From Symsagittifera roscoffensis (taxonomy: Eukaryota > Xenacoelomorpha > Acoela > Convolutidae): a stretch of DNA of 64,000 nucleotides. This document shows, piece by piece, positions 20,620 to 32,676 of this stretch. The number at the start of each line of letters is the position of its first letter. Position 1 is the first letter of the stretch. The notes beneath the pieces were generated by a model that did no database searches, had not been told where the DNA came from, and was given only the letters and a program-made list of their open reading frames with translations. Both the position numbers and the translations under genes were made by a program. The stretch lies in contig NW_026971566.1 in NCBI RefSeq assembly GCF_963678635.1, positions 112,242-176,241 on the forward strand, written 5' to 3'.

Positions 20620-23600
20620 CATAATGTTTTCTTCTCATTAGACAAGTTTTATCCTGTTGAATCATACTTTTTTTTTCTTTTTTTATCACGAATTGCTTCA
20701 CTTTTTTGCCAATTAAGCAGAGGATTTCTCAAAGGAACGGAAGTCTTCTTTGAATCTCTGTAGAAGATGCCAAACTCAACCGTTTCTACAAAAACTGTGT
20801 TTAACACTATATGTTAATTTGTAAGCAAATGAAAATTGTTCCGTATCCCAGATTCCCATTTTCATCAAAAAATCTTTCCTTTGAATTGTTTGAAAACCCG
20901 TGTTTTTTGTTTCTCAAGTGTCTTTGGACTAAGATAACTCTTTTCTGAATTCTCTGACTATTTTTTTTTCTCGAGTTCCGTACATTCCGAAAGATCTACG
21001 ATAATTTTCTCAGTAGATTGGAAGATTTTTTAAAAAATTTGAAACTCTTCATAGATTCGTTACAAAATAAAAACTGGATGCAGAAATTTTTTCATTCTTT
21101 TGTGATTTTGGTCATTTTCAGTTTTAACTAACTGAATGAAGTATTCGCAAAAATAAATTAATTTCATCCAAGATTATTAGAAAATCTATCTGATAGAATT
21201 TGAAAATAAAAAATTTTGATTCACTCAAAATCAACGTTACTGATTTTCCTTATCATTTTGATTTATGGGATTTTCACTTGGTTTGTTATAATTTTATTGA
21301 TCACTCAATCTTTAGTACTTGTAATTAAATACACTGTTCATGAATACGGCAATGCCCTTTTTTATTAAGTACCGTCTCCAATTTATTCTTTAATTTTCCA
21401 AAAAAAAATTTTTTTTGTAAAATCATTTTTCTAGCTAAAACACAAATTTTCTAAAAACACTAGAAGCATCTGCTTCTGTTTTTGAAAAAAGTCTTCAAAT
21501 CTTTTTGTTTTTTTCATACAATTTGTATCAAGAAAGATAACAAGTTGCTTTTTTTCCATTACTTATCATTTAACTTAAACTAATGTAATCAATCAAAGTC
21601 TCAAACTAAGAAAAAACTTTTGAAAACAATCAATGAAATACAGAATTCAGTTGTTCAACAAAACGAGAAGCCAATCAATGAAATACAGACATTTTTTATC
21701 CTGTTGACTCATATTTTTTCTCTTGTTCCTTCTATCACGAATTGCTTCAGTTTCTTGCCAATTATGCAGGGCAGTTCTCAGGGGAACGGAAGTCTTCTTT
21801 GGATATATGTAGAAGATGCCAAACTCAACCGTTTCTTCAAAAACTGTATTTTGTACTATATGATCATTTGTAAGCAAATGAAAAATGTTTTGTATCCCAG
21901 ATTCCCATTTTCATCAAAAATTATTTCGTTGGAATCATTTGAAAACCCGTGTTTTTTGTTTCTCAAGTGCCTTTGGTCTAAGCTAACTCTTTTCTGAATT
22001 CTCTGACTATTTAACTCTCGAGTTCCGTACATTCCGAAAGATCTACGATAATTTTCTCAGCAGATTGGAGGTTTTTTTAAATTTGAAACTCAAGATAGAT
22101 TCGTTAGAAAATTCAAACTGGATGCAGTAATTTTTTCATTCTTTCATGATTTTAATCATTTACAGTATTAACTAACCGAATGAAGTATTTGCAAAAATTA
22201 AATTAGTTTTCATCCAAGATTATTAGAAAATCTATCTGATAGAATTTGAAAATTAAAAATTTTGTTTCACTCAAAATCAACGTTATCGATTTACCTTATC
22301 TTTTTGATTTATGGGATTTTCACTTGGTTTGTTATATTTTTATTGATCACTCAATCTTTAGTACTTGTAATTAAATACACTGTTCATGAATTTGGCAATG
22401 CCTTTTTTTATTAAGTATCGTCTCAAAATTATTCTTTAATTTTCCAAAAAAAAAATTTTGTAGAATCATTTTTCTTGCTAAAACAAAAATTTTCTAAAAA
22501 CACTAGAAGCATCTGCTTCTGTTTTTGAAAAAAATTTTCAATACTTTATATTTTTTTCAAACAATTTGAATCAATAAAGATAACAAATTGCTTTTTTTCC
22601 ATTACTTATCATTTAACTTAATCTAATGTAATCAATCAAAGTCTCAAACTAAACAAAAACTTTTGAAAACAATCAATGAAATACAGAATTCAGTTTTTCA
22701 ACAAAACCAGAAACCAATCAATGAAATACAGTTATTTTTTTCCTGTTGACTCATATTTTTCTCTCTTGTTCCTTCTATCACGAATTGCTTCAGTTTTTTG
22801 CCAATTATGCAGGGCAGTTCTCAGGGGAACGGAAGTCTTCTTTGGATATCTCTAGAAGATGCCAAACTGAACCGTTTCTTCAAAAACTGTGTTTTGTACT
22901 ATATGATCTTTTGTAAGCAAATGAAAACTGTTTCGTATCCCAGATTCCCATTTTCATCAAAAATTCTTTCGTTGGAATCATTTGAAAACCCGTGTTTTTT
23001 GTTTCTCAAGTGTCTTTGGACTAAGCTAACTCTTTTCTGAATTCTCTGACTATTTAACTCTCGAGTTCCGTACATTCCGAAAGATCTACGATAATTTTCT
23101 CAGCAGATTGGAGGTTTTTTTAAATTTGAAACTTTTGATAGATTTGATAGAAAATTCAAACTGGATGCAGTAATTTTTTCATTCTTTCATGATTTTAATC
23201 AATTACAGTATTAACTAACCGAATGAAGTATTTGCTAAAATTAAATTAATTTTCATCCAAGATTATTAGAAAATGTATCTGATAGAATTTGGGAATTAAA
23301 AATTTTGAGTCACTCAAAATCAACGTTATCGATTTTCCTTATCTTTTTGATTTATGGGATATTCACTTGGTTTGTTATAATTTTCTTGATCACTCAAACT
23401 TTAGTACTTGTAATTAAAAACACTGTTCTTAAATTTGCCAATGGTTTTTTTTGTTAAGTATCGTCTCCACTTGATTTTTCATTTTTCAAAAAAATATTTT
23501 TGATAGAATCACTTTTGTAGCTAAAACACAAATTTTCTAAAAACACTAGAAGCATCTGCTTCATTTTTTGAAAAAATTCTTCAAAACTTTATATATTTTT

Positions 23601-25790
23601 CAAACAACTTGTATCAAGAAAGACGACAATTTTTTTTCCAATACTTATCACCTAACTTAAGCTAATGTTATCAATCAAAGTCTCAAACTAAGAAAAACTT
23701 TCGAAAACAATCAATGAAATACAGAATTCAGTTTTTCAACAAAACCAGAAACCAATCAATGAAATACAGACATTTTTGTCCTGTTGACTAATACTTTTTC
23801 TCCCTGGTTTCTTCTATCACGAATTGCTTCAATTTTTTGCCGATTATGCAGGGCAGTTCTCAGGGGAACGGAAGTCTTCTTTGCATATCTGTAGAAGATG
23901 CCAAACTCAACCGTTACTTCAAAAACTGTGTTTTGTACTATATGGTCATTTGTAAGCAAATGAAAATTGTTTCGTATCCCAGATTCCCATTTTCATCAAA
24001 AATTCTTTCGTTTGAGTCATTTGAAAACCCGTGTGTTTTGTTTCTCAAGTGTCTTTGGACTAAGCTAACTCTTTTCTAATTCTCTGACTATTTTACTCTC
24101 GAGTTCTGTACATTCCGAAATATCTACGATAACTTTCTCAGCAGATTGGATGATTTTTTAAGTTTGAAACTCTTGATAGATTCGGTAGAAAATTCAAACT
24201 GGATGCAGTGTTTTTTTCATTCTTTTACGATTTTGATCCAGCATCAACTAACCGAATGAAGTATTCGCAAAAATTAAAAAAATTGTCATCGGAATCGTTA
24301 GAAAATCCATCTGATAGAATTTGAAAATTAAATATTTTGTTTCACTCAAAATCAACGTTATCGATTTACCTTATCTTTTTGATTTATGGGATTTTCACTT
24401 GGTATGTTATATTTTTATTGATCACACAAACTTTAGTACTTGTAATTAAAAACACTGTTCTTAAATCTGGCAATGGTTTTTTTTGTTAAGTATCGTCTCC
24501 ACTTGATTCTTCATTTTTCAAAAAAAATATTTTTGATAGAATCACTTTTGTAGCTAAAACACAAATTTTCTAAAAACACTAGAAGCATCTGCTTCAGTTT
24601 TTGAAAAAATTCTTCAAAACTTTATATATTTTTCAAACAACTTGTATCAAGAAAAACGACTATTTTTCTTTTCCATTACTTATCACCTAACTTAAGCTAA
24701 TGTTATCAATCAAAGTCTCAAACTAAGAAAAACTTTCGAAAACAATCAATGAAATACAGAATTCAGTTTTTCAACAAAACCAGAAACCAATCAATGAAAT
24801 ACAGACATTTTTGTCCTGTTGACTAATATTTTTTCTCCCTTGTTTCTTCTATCACGAATTGCTTCAGTTTTTCGCCAATTATGCAGGGCAGTTCTCAGGG
24901 GAACGGAAGTCTTCTTTGCATATCTGTAGAAGATGCCAAACTCAACCGTTACTTCAAAAACTGTGTTTTGTACTAAATGATCATTTGTAAGCAAATGAAA
25001 ATTGTTTCGTATCCCAGATCCCATTTTCATCAAAAATTCTTTCGTTTGAGTCATTTGAAAACCCGTGTTTTTTGTTTCTCAAGTGTCTTTGGACTAAGCT
25101 AACTCTTTTCTAATTCTCTGACTATTTTACTCTCGAGTTCTGTACATTCTGAAATATCTACGATAATTTTCTCAGCAGATTGGATGATTTTTTAAATTTG
25201 AAACTCTTGATAGATTCGGTAGAAAATTCAAACTGGATGCAGTGTTTTTTTTCATTCTTTTACGATTTTGATCCAGCATCAACTAACCGAATGAAGTATT
25301 CGCAAAAATTAAAAAAATTGTCATCGGAATCGTTAGAAAATCCATCTGATAGAATTTGAAAAATAAAAATTTTGGTTCACTCAAAATCAACGTTATTGAT
25401 TTTCTTTATCTTTTTCATATATGGGATTTTCACTTGGTTTGTTATATATTTCTTGATCACTCAATCTTTATTTCTTGTAAATAAAAACACTGTTCTTAAA
25501 TTTGGCAATGCTCTTTTTTGTTAAGTATCCTCTCCACTTTATTCTTTAATGTTCCGAAAAAAGTATTTTTGATAGAATCATTTTTCTAGCTAAAACACAA
25601 ATTTTCTAAAAACACCAAGAGCATCTGCTTCAGGTTTTGAAAAAATTCTTCAAAACTTTAAATGTTTTTCAAACAATTTGTATCAAGAAAGATAACAAAT
25701 TGCTTTTTTTCCATTAGTTATCATCTAACTTAAAATGATGTAATCAATCAAAGTCTCAAACTCAGAAAAAGACTTCTGAAAACAATCATT
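20620..25790. repeat. Tandem array of about five 1,043-bp monomers
   Basis: The palindrome markers at 21462, 22505, 23548 and 24591 are exactly 1,043 bp apart; the next is ~1,030 bp on. Each monomer carries the run ATTATGCAGGGCAGTTCTCA, GGGGAACGGAAGTCTTC and the flanking AGATCTACGATAA block. The minus strand of every monomer keeps a protein-like segment around (E)TVEFGIFYR(D/Y)(P/A)KKTSVPL that is open for 60-87 codons in most copies and stopped in one (TAG near 22850). The repeats differ by small indels and substitutions, so they are not assembly duplicates. Confidence 0.9.
24791..25054 (-). pseudogene. Repeat-borne protein-like segment 3 (best copy in the monomer array)
   Basis: This 87-codon frame includes NTVFEVTVEFGIFYRYAKKT, SVPLRTALHNW and EAIRDRRNKGEKI. 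Equivalent minus-strand frames lie at 20690-20805, 21647-21877, 22740-22900, 23756-23959, 27943-28125 and 30790-30930. An inverted, more eroded copy is at 44395-44530 (plus; VEFNIFYRDSRN). The motif F-x-I-F-Y-R-D survives in diverged copies. Function is unknown. The opposite strand is open too, so coding status is uncertain. Confidence 0.35.
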
Positions 25791-25799
25791 GAAATACAG

Positions 25800-27344
25800 A
25801 GTTCAGTTTTTAAACAAAATAAAAAAAAAATTTCAACTAAAATTACGATCTTGTTTGCATTATTGTCCAAACAAAACAAAATTTGAATTAAAACAGCAGT
25901 AGACCAAGTTTTTAGTAATTGGTTATTGTTTTTAAAATTCTGGAACGTCAACTGATAAGTCTGATTCAATTAATTTGTAAGTTTTGTTTTGTTTTTTCTT
26001 TAGAATCAAAATCTCTAGATCTAAATGTACACTTAAATGCTGAAAAATGATTTTGAACCAAAACAATTTCAATTACCAATCAAACAAAATACCAAAAAGT
26101 ATTAGAGGATCTACAATTATCAGCAACCATAAATTAATCCCACGATTTGGGCGAGCTCTTGGAGTATATTCAAAGTATAATTGACATGGGCAACTTCTTT
26201 CAAGACTTCGTTTTCCTTTTTACTGATTCTTCGAATCTGAATACAGGGTGGCTTGTTCACACTGAACTTGTTGATTGTGACTCAAACCATTTTCAAGTCG
26301 TATGTTGCTATTTCGTATACTCTAATACAGATGTCGAGCACCTGATCCATCCTTAGCAACTGAAAGCAGGGTTCGAAAAAATTTACTGCCTGTTGGAGTT
26401 TTGGGAGCAAACAATTGTCCCAATTCTTGTTTGATGTTTTGAAAAATCAATGTAACTGGGACTAGTGTCTTTTCTTGAGTAGACTGTTAATAAACAAACT
26501 CTTCAGATGAGGATAATTGGAAGAAATGGTTTTGAGATTAAATGAAAAAGGAATTAAACATTATGAGTCATCATGAGTTCCATATATGGAAAGAGTACCA
26601 AATATGGAATCCTTGTTGAAACTTTCGTATATGGAAATTGCGTACTCTTACATAAATCCACAACTCTCCGCAAAAACCACTCTTCCTGATGGCAGCTGCT
26701 TTTTGTCAAGAACTTTCCAGTTTTAACTCCGATTATAATTAAAAATCACTATCTATTACTACTTCCAACGAGTTTTCCGGAAAAAAAAACAATAGCGCAA
26801 GATTATTGAGTGTCTACTCACATTCTTTTTGTTTTTTAGAGGTTTGCAAGTTCCATCTAACTATTTTAGGTCTGTAATTTAATCAAATTTTCAATATCTT
26901 TAGGTAATTGGCTGTCTTTTCACTTTGTACGAACACAGATTTTCCACAAGCATTGTTGCATCGAATGGATGCAAATTCAACGAGCTTAGCCGAGCAGTTC
27001 AACAAAAAGTACGATGGAAAGGAGCAGAAAAAGAACCAAGCATTGAAAGGAAATTACTCGTTCAGAAAATTTCCAGAAACATTTTCTAATCAAAAATATG
27101 CTCCCATCCAAATTCTTGATTCAGCGTATCTGGACAGAATTCCAAAAGCTCAAAACTCACAAAAAGAACTTAATTTGTGTAATAAAAATTGATTTATATA
27201 TTGATAATCTGTACATAGTGTTTATGTAAATTGTGTGACGAAATAATACTTTAATTTTGAATGCACTTGTAGTAGTTTGCACAGTTAAAAGTTTGTAAAA
27301 CCAAGTTTTCTTCGAAAAAATTCATTAAAAATGAGAAGAAAAGT
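25800..27344. repeat. Repeat block L2 (segments 1 and 2 with CArG pair)
   Basis: This ~1.5-kb block is nearly identical to block L3 at 28.93-30.66 kb, 3,138 bp away (MGELLEYIQS-type frame starts at 26147 and 29285). L2 has lost about 160 bp at 26352, joining TCCATCC directly to TTAGCAACTGAAAGCAGG. CArG boxes lie at 26580-26589 and 26598-26607. The protein-like segment 1 is truncated by the deletion and segment 2 is shifted. Confidence 0.8.
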
Positions 27345-28930
27345 GTTTTATATCTTTAAATACGTATTTTCATTCTTCAAAAACTGTCATTTGTACTATA
27401 TGTTCATTTGTAAGCAAATGAAAACTGTTCCGGACTCTTTTCTGAAATCTCCCACTATTTTGCTCTCGAGTTCCGTACATTTCGAAAGATCTACGATAAT
27501 TTTCTCATCAGACTGGAAGAGTTTTTTTTAATTTGAGAATCTTGAGAATCACTCAATCTTTAGTACTTGTAATTAAAAACACCGTTCTTAAATTTGGCAA
27601 TGCTCTTTTTTGTTAAGTATCGTCTCCACTTTATTCTTTAATTTTCAAAAAAATATATTTTTGATAGAATCATTTTTCTAGCCAAAACACAAATTTTCTA
27701 AAAACACTAGAAGCATCTGCTTCTGTTTTTGAAAAAAATCTTCAAATTTTTTTGTTTTTTTCATACAATTTGTATCAAAAAAGATAACAAGTTGCTTTTT
27801 TTCCATTACTTATCATCTAACTTAAGCTAATGTAATCAATCAAAGTCTCAAACTAAGAAAAAACTTTTGAAAACAATCAATGAAATACAGAATTCAGTTT
27901 TTCAACAAAACCAGAAACCCATCAAGGAAACACAGACTTTTTTTATACTGTTGACTCATATTTTTTCTCTCTTGTTCCTTTATCACGAATTGCTTCAGTT
28001 TTTTGCCAATTATGCAGAGCAGTTATCAGGGGAACGGAAGTCTTCTTTGGATCTCTGTAGAAGATGCCAAACTCAACCGTTTCTTCAAAAACTGTATTTT
28101 GTACTATATGATCAGTTGTAAGCAAAAGAAAATTGTTTGGTATCCCAGATTCCCTTTTTCATCAAAAATTTTTTCGTTTGAATCTTTTGAAAACCCGTAT
28201 TTTTTTGTTTCTCAAAATCTTCGGACTAAGCTAATCTTTTTCAAATTCTCTGACTATTTTACTCTCGAGTTCTGTACATTCTGAAAGATCTTTGATAAAT
28301 TTCTCAGCAGATTAGAGGAGCTTTTTTTAATTTGAATCTCTTGATAGATTCGTTAAAAAATTCAAACTGGATGCAGTAATTTTTTCTTTCTTTTATGATT
28401 TTGATCTTTTTCAGTATCAACTAACCGAATGAAGTATTCGCAAAAATTGAAATTTTTTTCATCGCAATCGTTAAAAAATCCATCTGATAGAATTTGAAAT
28501 TTGAAAAATTTTGGTTCACACAAAATCAATGTTAATAGTTTTCTTTATCTTTTTGATTTATGGGATTTTCACTTGGTTTGTTATATGTTTCTTGATCACT
28601 CAATCTTTAGTTCTTGTTTTTAAAAACACTGTTCATAAATTTGGCAATGCTCTTTTTTAATAAGTATGGTCTCCATTTTATTCTTTAATTTTCCAAGCAT
28701 TTTTGATAGAATCATTTTTCTAGCTAAAACACAAATTTTCTAAAAACACTAGAAGCACCTGCTTCAGTTTTTGAAAAAATTTTTCAAAACTTTATATGTT
28801 TTTTTTTTCAAAATATTTGTATCAAGAAAGATAAAAAATTGTTTTTTTTCCATTAGTTATCATCTAACTTAAACAAATGTAATCAATCAAAGTCTCAAAC
28901 TAAGAAAAAACTTTTGAAAACAATCAATGG
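27345..28930. repeat. Two further monomers of the 1,043-bp family
   Basis: Palindrome markers at 27709 and 28751 are 1,042 bp apart. The first monomer is truncated at its left, where 27300-27540 jumps from one part of the consensus to another. Segment 3 is open on the minus strand at 27943-28125. Confidence 0.8.
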
Positions 28931-30660
28931 AATACAGCGTTCAGTTTTTCAACAAAATAAAAAAAAACTTCAACTAAAATTACGATCTTGTTTGCATTAT
29001 TGTCCAAACAAAACAAACTTTGAATTAAAACAGCAGTAGACTAAGTTTCTAGTAATTGGTTATTTTTTTTTGAATTTTGGGAAATCAACTGATAAGTCAG
29101 AGTATATTATTTTGTAAGTTTTGATGTGATTTTTCTTTAGAATCAAAATCTCTAGATCTAAATGTACACTTCAAAGCTGAAAAATGATTTTGAACCAAAA
29201 CAATATCAATTAACAATCAAACAAAACACCAAAAAGTATTAGAGGACTCTACAATTATCAGCAACCATAAAGTAATCCCACGATTTGGGCGAGCTCTTGG
29301 AGTATATTCAAAGTATAATTGACATGGGCAACTTCTTTCAAGACTTCGTTTTCCTTTTTACTGATTCTTCGAATCTGAATACAGGGTGGCTTGTTCACAC
29401 TGAACTTGTTGATTGTGACTCAAACCATTTTCAAGTCGTATGTTGCTATTTCGTATACTCTAATACAGATGTCGAGCACCTGATCCATTCTTGGTTCTTT
29501 GCCAGATTTGGCTTCATATCTAGGTTCGAGTCCAAGGTTTTCAGCATCATGATAAACAGTGTTCCGCTTTTCTCCAAGAAATCTCCAAGAAAGAATCGCT
29601 GAGATTTTTCGATTTGTGCCGAATCATTTTCCTTTGCAGCTGAAAGCAGGGTTCAAAAAAAATTTACTGCCTGTTGGAGTTTTGGGAGCGAGCCATTTTG
29701 ATGTTTTGAAAAATCAATGTAACTGGGACTAGTGTCTTTTCTTGAGTAGACTGTTAATAAACAAACTCTTCAGATGAGGATAATTGGAAGAAATGGTTTT
29801 GAGATTAGATGAAAAAGGAATTAAACATTATGAGTCATCATGAGTTCCATATATGGAAAGAGTGCCAAATATGGAATCCTTGTGGAAACTTTCGTATATG
29901 GAAATTGCGTACTCTTACATAAATCCACAACTCTCCGCAAAAACCACTCTTCCTGATGGCAGCCGCTTTTTGTCAAGAACTTTCCAGTTTTAACTCCGAT
30001 TATAATTAAAAATCACTATCTATTACTACTTCCAACGAGTTTTCCGGAAATAAAACAATAGCGCAAGATTATTGAGTGTCTACTCACATTCTTTTTGTTT
30101 CTTAGAGGTTTGCAAGTTCCATCTAACTATTTTAGGTCTGTAATTTAATCAAATTTTCAATATCTTTAGGTAATTGGCTGTCTTTTCACTTTGTACGAAC
30201 ACAGATTTTCCACAAGCATTGTTGCATCGAATGGATGCAAATTCAACGAGCTTAGCCGAGCAGCTCAACAAAAAGTACGATGGAAAGGAGCAGAAAAAGA
30301 ACCAAGCATTGAAAGGAAATTACTTGTTCAGAAAATGTCCAGAAACATTTTCTATTTTCTAATCAAAACCTTGCTCTCATCCAAATTCTTGATTCAGCGT
30401 ATCTGGACAGAATTCCAAAAGCTCAAAACTCGCAAAAAGAACTTAAATTGTGTAATAATATTTGATTTATTTTTTGATAATATGTACATAGTGTTTATGT
30501 AAATTGTCTGACGAAATAATAATTTAATTTTGAATGCATTTGTAGTAGTTTGCACAGTTAAAAGTTTGTAAAACAAAATTTTGTTCGGAAAAAATCATTG
30601 AAAATGAGAACAAAATTGTTTTTTATCTTTAAATAGGTAATTTCATTAACTGTGTAAAAA
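28931..30660. repeat. Repeat block L3 (most complete copy)
   Basis: This block carries segment 1 (29278-29710, minus), the CArG pair CCATATATGG 29847-29856 and CCAAATATGG 29865-29874, and segment 2 (30174-30502). It is the longest of the four left-arm blocks and aligns with L1 (18.9-20.6 kb, more diverged) and L2 (very similar). Together with the two preceding monomers it forms a ~3.1-kb higher-order unit. Confidence 0.8.
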
Positions 30661-31720
30661 GTCAAAAAAAACATATTTGAAACAATTTTTGACTTAACTT
30701 TTGTGCATGTTGTCTCTTTCATCCCCAAGTGGCTAGTAGTGTTTTCTTCTAGACAAGTTTTATCCTGTTTTAAATCAATTTTTTTTCTTTCTTGTTCCTT
30801 CTATCACAAATTGCTTCAAATTTTTGCAAATTATGCAGGGGATTTCTAAGGGGAATGGAACACTTCTTTGGATCTCTGTAGAAGATGTCAAAATCAACCG
30901 TTTCTTCAAAAACTGTCATGTACTATATGTTCATTTGTAAGCAAACGAAAACTGTTTCGTATCCCAGATTCCTATTTTCATCAAAAATTCTTTCCTTTGA
31001 ATCATATAAAAGCCTGTGTTTTTTTTCTCAAAAGTCTTTGGACTTTGCTAATTTTTTTCTGAATGCTCCGACTATTTTGATTGAGTTCCGTACATTCCGT
31101 AAGATCTACGTTAATTTTCTCAGCAGATTGGAAGAATTTTTTTAAATTTGAGAATCTTGATATATTCTGTACCAATTTTGAACTAGATGCAGTAACTCGA
31201 TCATTCTATTATGATTTTTGATCCTTTTCAGCATTAACTAGCCGAATGAAGTATTCCCAAAAATAAAAATAAATTTCATCAAAGATTATTAGAAAATCTA
31301 TCTGATAGAATTAAAAAATATATGTTTTGGTTCACTCAAAATCTACGTTATTGATTTTCCTTATCAATTTCATTTGTAGGACTTCAACTTGGTTTATTGT
31401 TCAATTCTGGATTACTCAATCTTTAGTTCTTGTAATCAAAAACACTGTTCATAAATTGTGCAATGATCTTTTTTTAGTATCCTCTCCAATTTTTTTTTTA
31501 ATTTTCCGAAAAAAAGAGTTTTTGATAGAATTATTTTTCTAGATAAAATACAATTTTTCTAAAAACAATAGCAGCAACAGTTTTTTTTTTAAATTCTTCA
31601 AAATTCTATATATTTTTTGATCAATTTGCATCAGGAAGTTTAACAAATTGCATTTTTGTTCCATTAGTTATCATCTAACTTGTATTAATGTAACTAATCA
31701 AATCCCAAACTAAGAACAAA
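30661..31720. repeat. Diverged 1-kb monomer
   Basis: The landmarks of the monomer are present in order (TATCCTGTTTTAAATCA, GGGATTTCTAAGGGGAATGG, segment 3 on the minus strand at 30790-30930, TTAGAAAATCTATCTGATAG at 31288). The central palindrome is degraded. It is the oldest monomer in the arm. Confidence 0.7.
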
Positions 31721-32500
31721 CTTTTGAAAACAATCAATGAAATACAGAAGGCTGTTTTTCAACTAAAATAAAAAAAAGTTTTTCAATTAAAATTACAATC
31801 TTGTTTGCTTTATTGTCTAAACAAAACAAGTTTTGAATGAAAATAGCAGTGGACCAAGTTTTTAGTAATCTTTTTAAAAAAATCTAAAAAATACACTGAT
31901 ATGTGGATAATATTTTAAATCGGTTTAAATGAAATGTTTTGTTGTAATTTTTTTTACATTCAAAATCTCTAGATCTAAATGTACACTTCAGTGCAGAAAA
32001 ATAATTTTGGGCCAAAAAAATTTCAAATACCAATCAAACAAATCATCAGAAAGCATTAGTGGACTTCACAGTTATCAGCAACCATAAAGTTATCCCATAA
32101 TTTGTGCGAGCTCTGGAAATACATTCAAAGTATAATTGACATGGGCAAATTTTCTCAAGACTTCGTTTTTCTTTTCAGTGATTCTTCGAATCTGAATACA
32201 GGGTAGCTTGTTCACACTGAACTTGTTGATTGTGACTCAAACCATTTTCAAGTCGTATGTTGCTATTTCGTATACTCTAATACAGATGTCGAGCACCTGA
32301 TCCATTCTTGGTTCTTTGCCAGATTTGGCTTCGTATCTAGGTTCGAGTCCAAGGTTTTCAGCATCATGATTATTAGTATTCCGTTTTACTGATGTTTTAT
32401 CTTTTTATATTTCTCCAAGATAGAGACGCTGGGATTTTTTGATTTGTGCCGAATCATTTTCCTTAACAATTGATAGCAGGGTTCAAAAAAATTTTTCTGC
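31721..32500. repeat. Repeat block L4 (partial)
   Basis: Segment 1 is present on the minus strand at 32094-32500, while the CArG pair and segment 2 are absent. The repeat homology ends near 32500, where the DNA polymerase remnant's flank begins. Confidence 0.7.
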
Positions 32501-32676
32501 CTGTTGGAGTTTTTGGAGTTTTTTTACAAGACGAAATGGGTAGTTGTTACCCCTCCTATTACATTTTTTTTATTGATAATCCAATATCAGAGTTTGGAGA
32601 AATCTCAGTCATCCAATTTCTCACCTGTTTTATAGCCTTTTGCAAAAACTTGCGTTTCTGAAGCTACCTGATTTTT

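Larger units (their letters stand above)
17225..32500. repeat. Left arm of a large inverted repeat complex
   Basis: From about 17.25 kb inward the sequence is matched, in reverse complement and mirrored order, by the region from 50.6 kb back to 47.5 kb and again in part by 45.4-44.05 kb. Matched landmarks are TAGCTAGGCAAAACAA (17312) with 50626, the TTTATCTTTTTGTGG/GACTGC(T) block (17637) with 50270-50315, the CCAATCAGA repeat cluster (18050-18230) with 49690-49860, the protein-like block at 19.15-19.6 kb with 48.6-49.0 kb, and CACAGAC...GAACC.GCTTATTC near 20.1 kb with 47.95-48.07 kb. Inside, the arm is expanded by tandem monomers and ~1.7-kb blocks listed separately. Confidence 0.75.
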
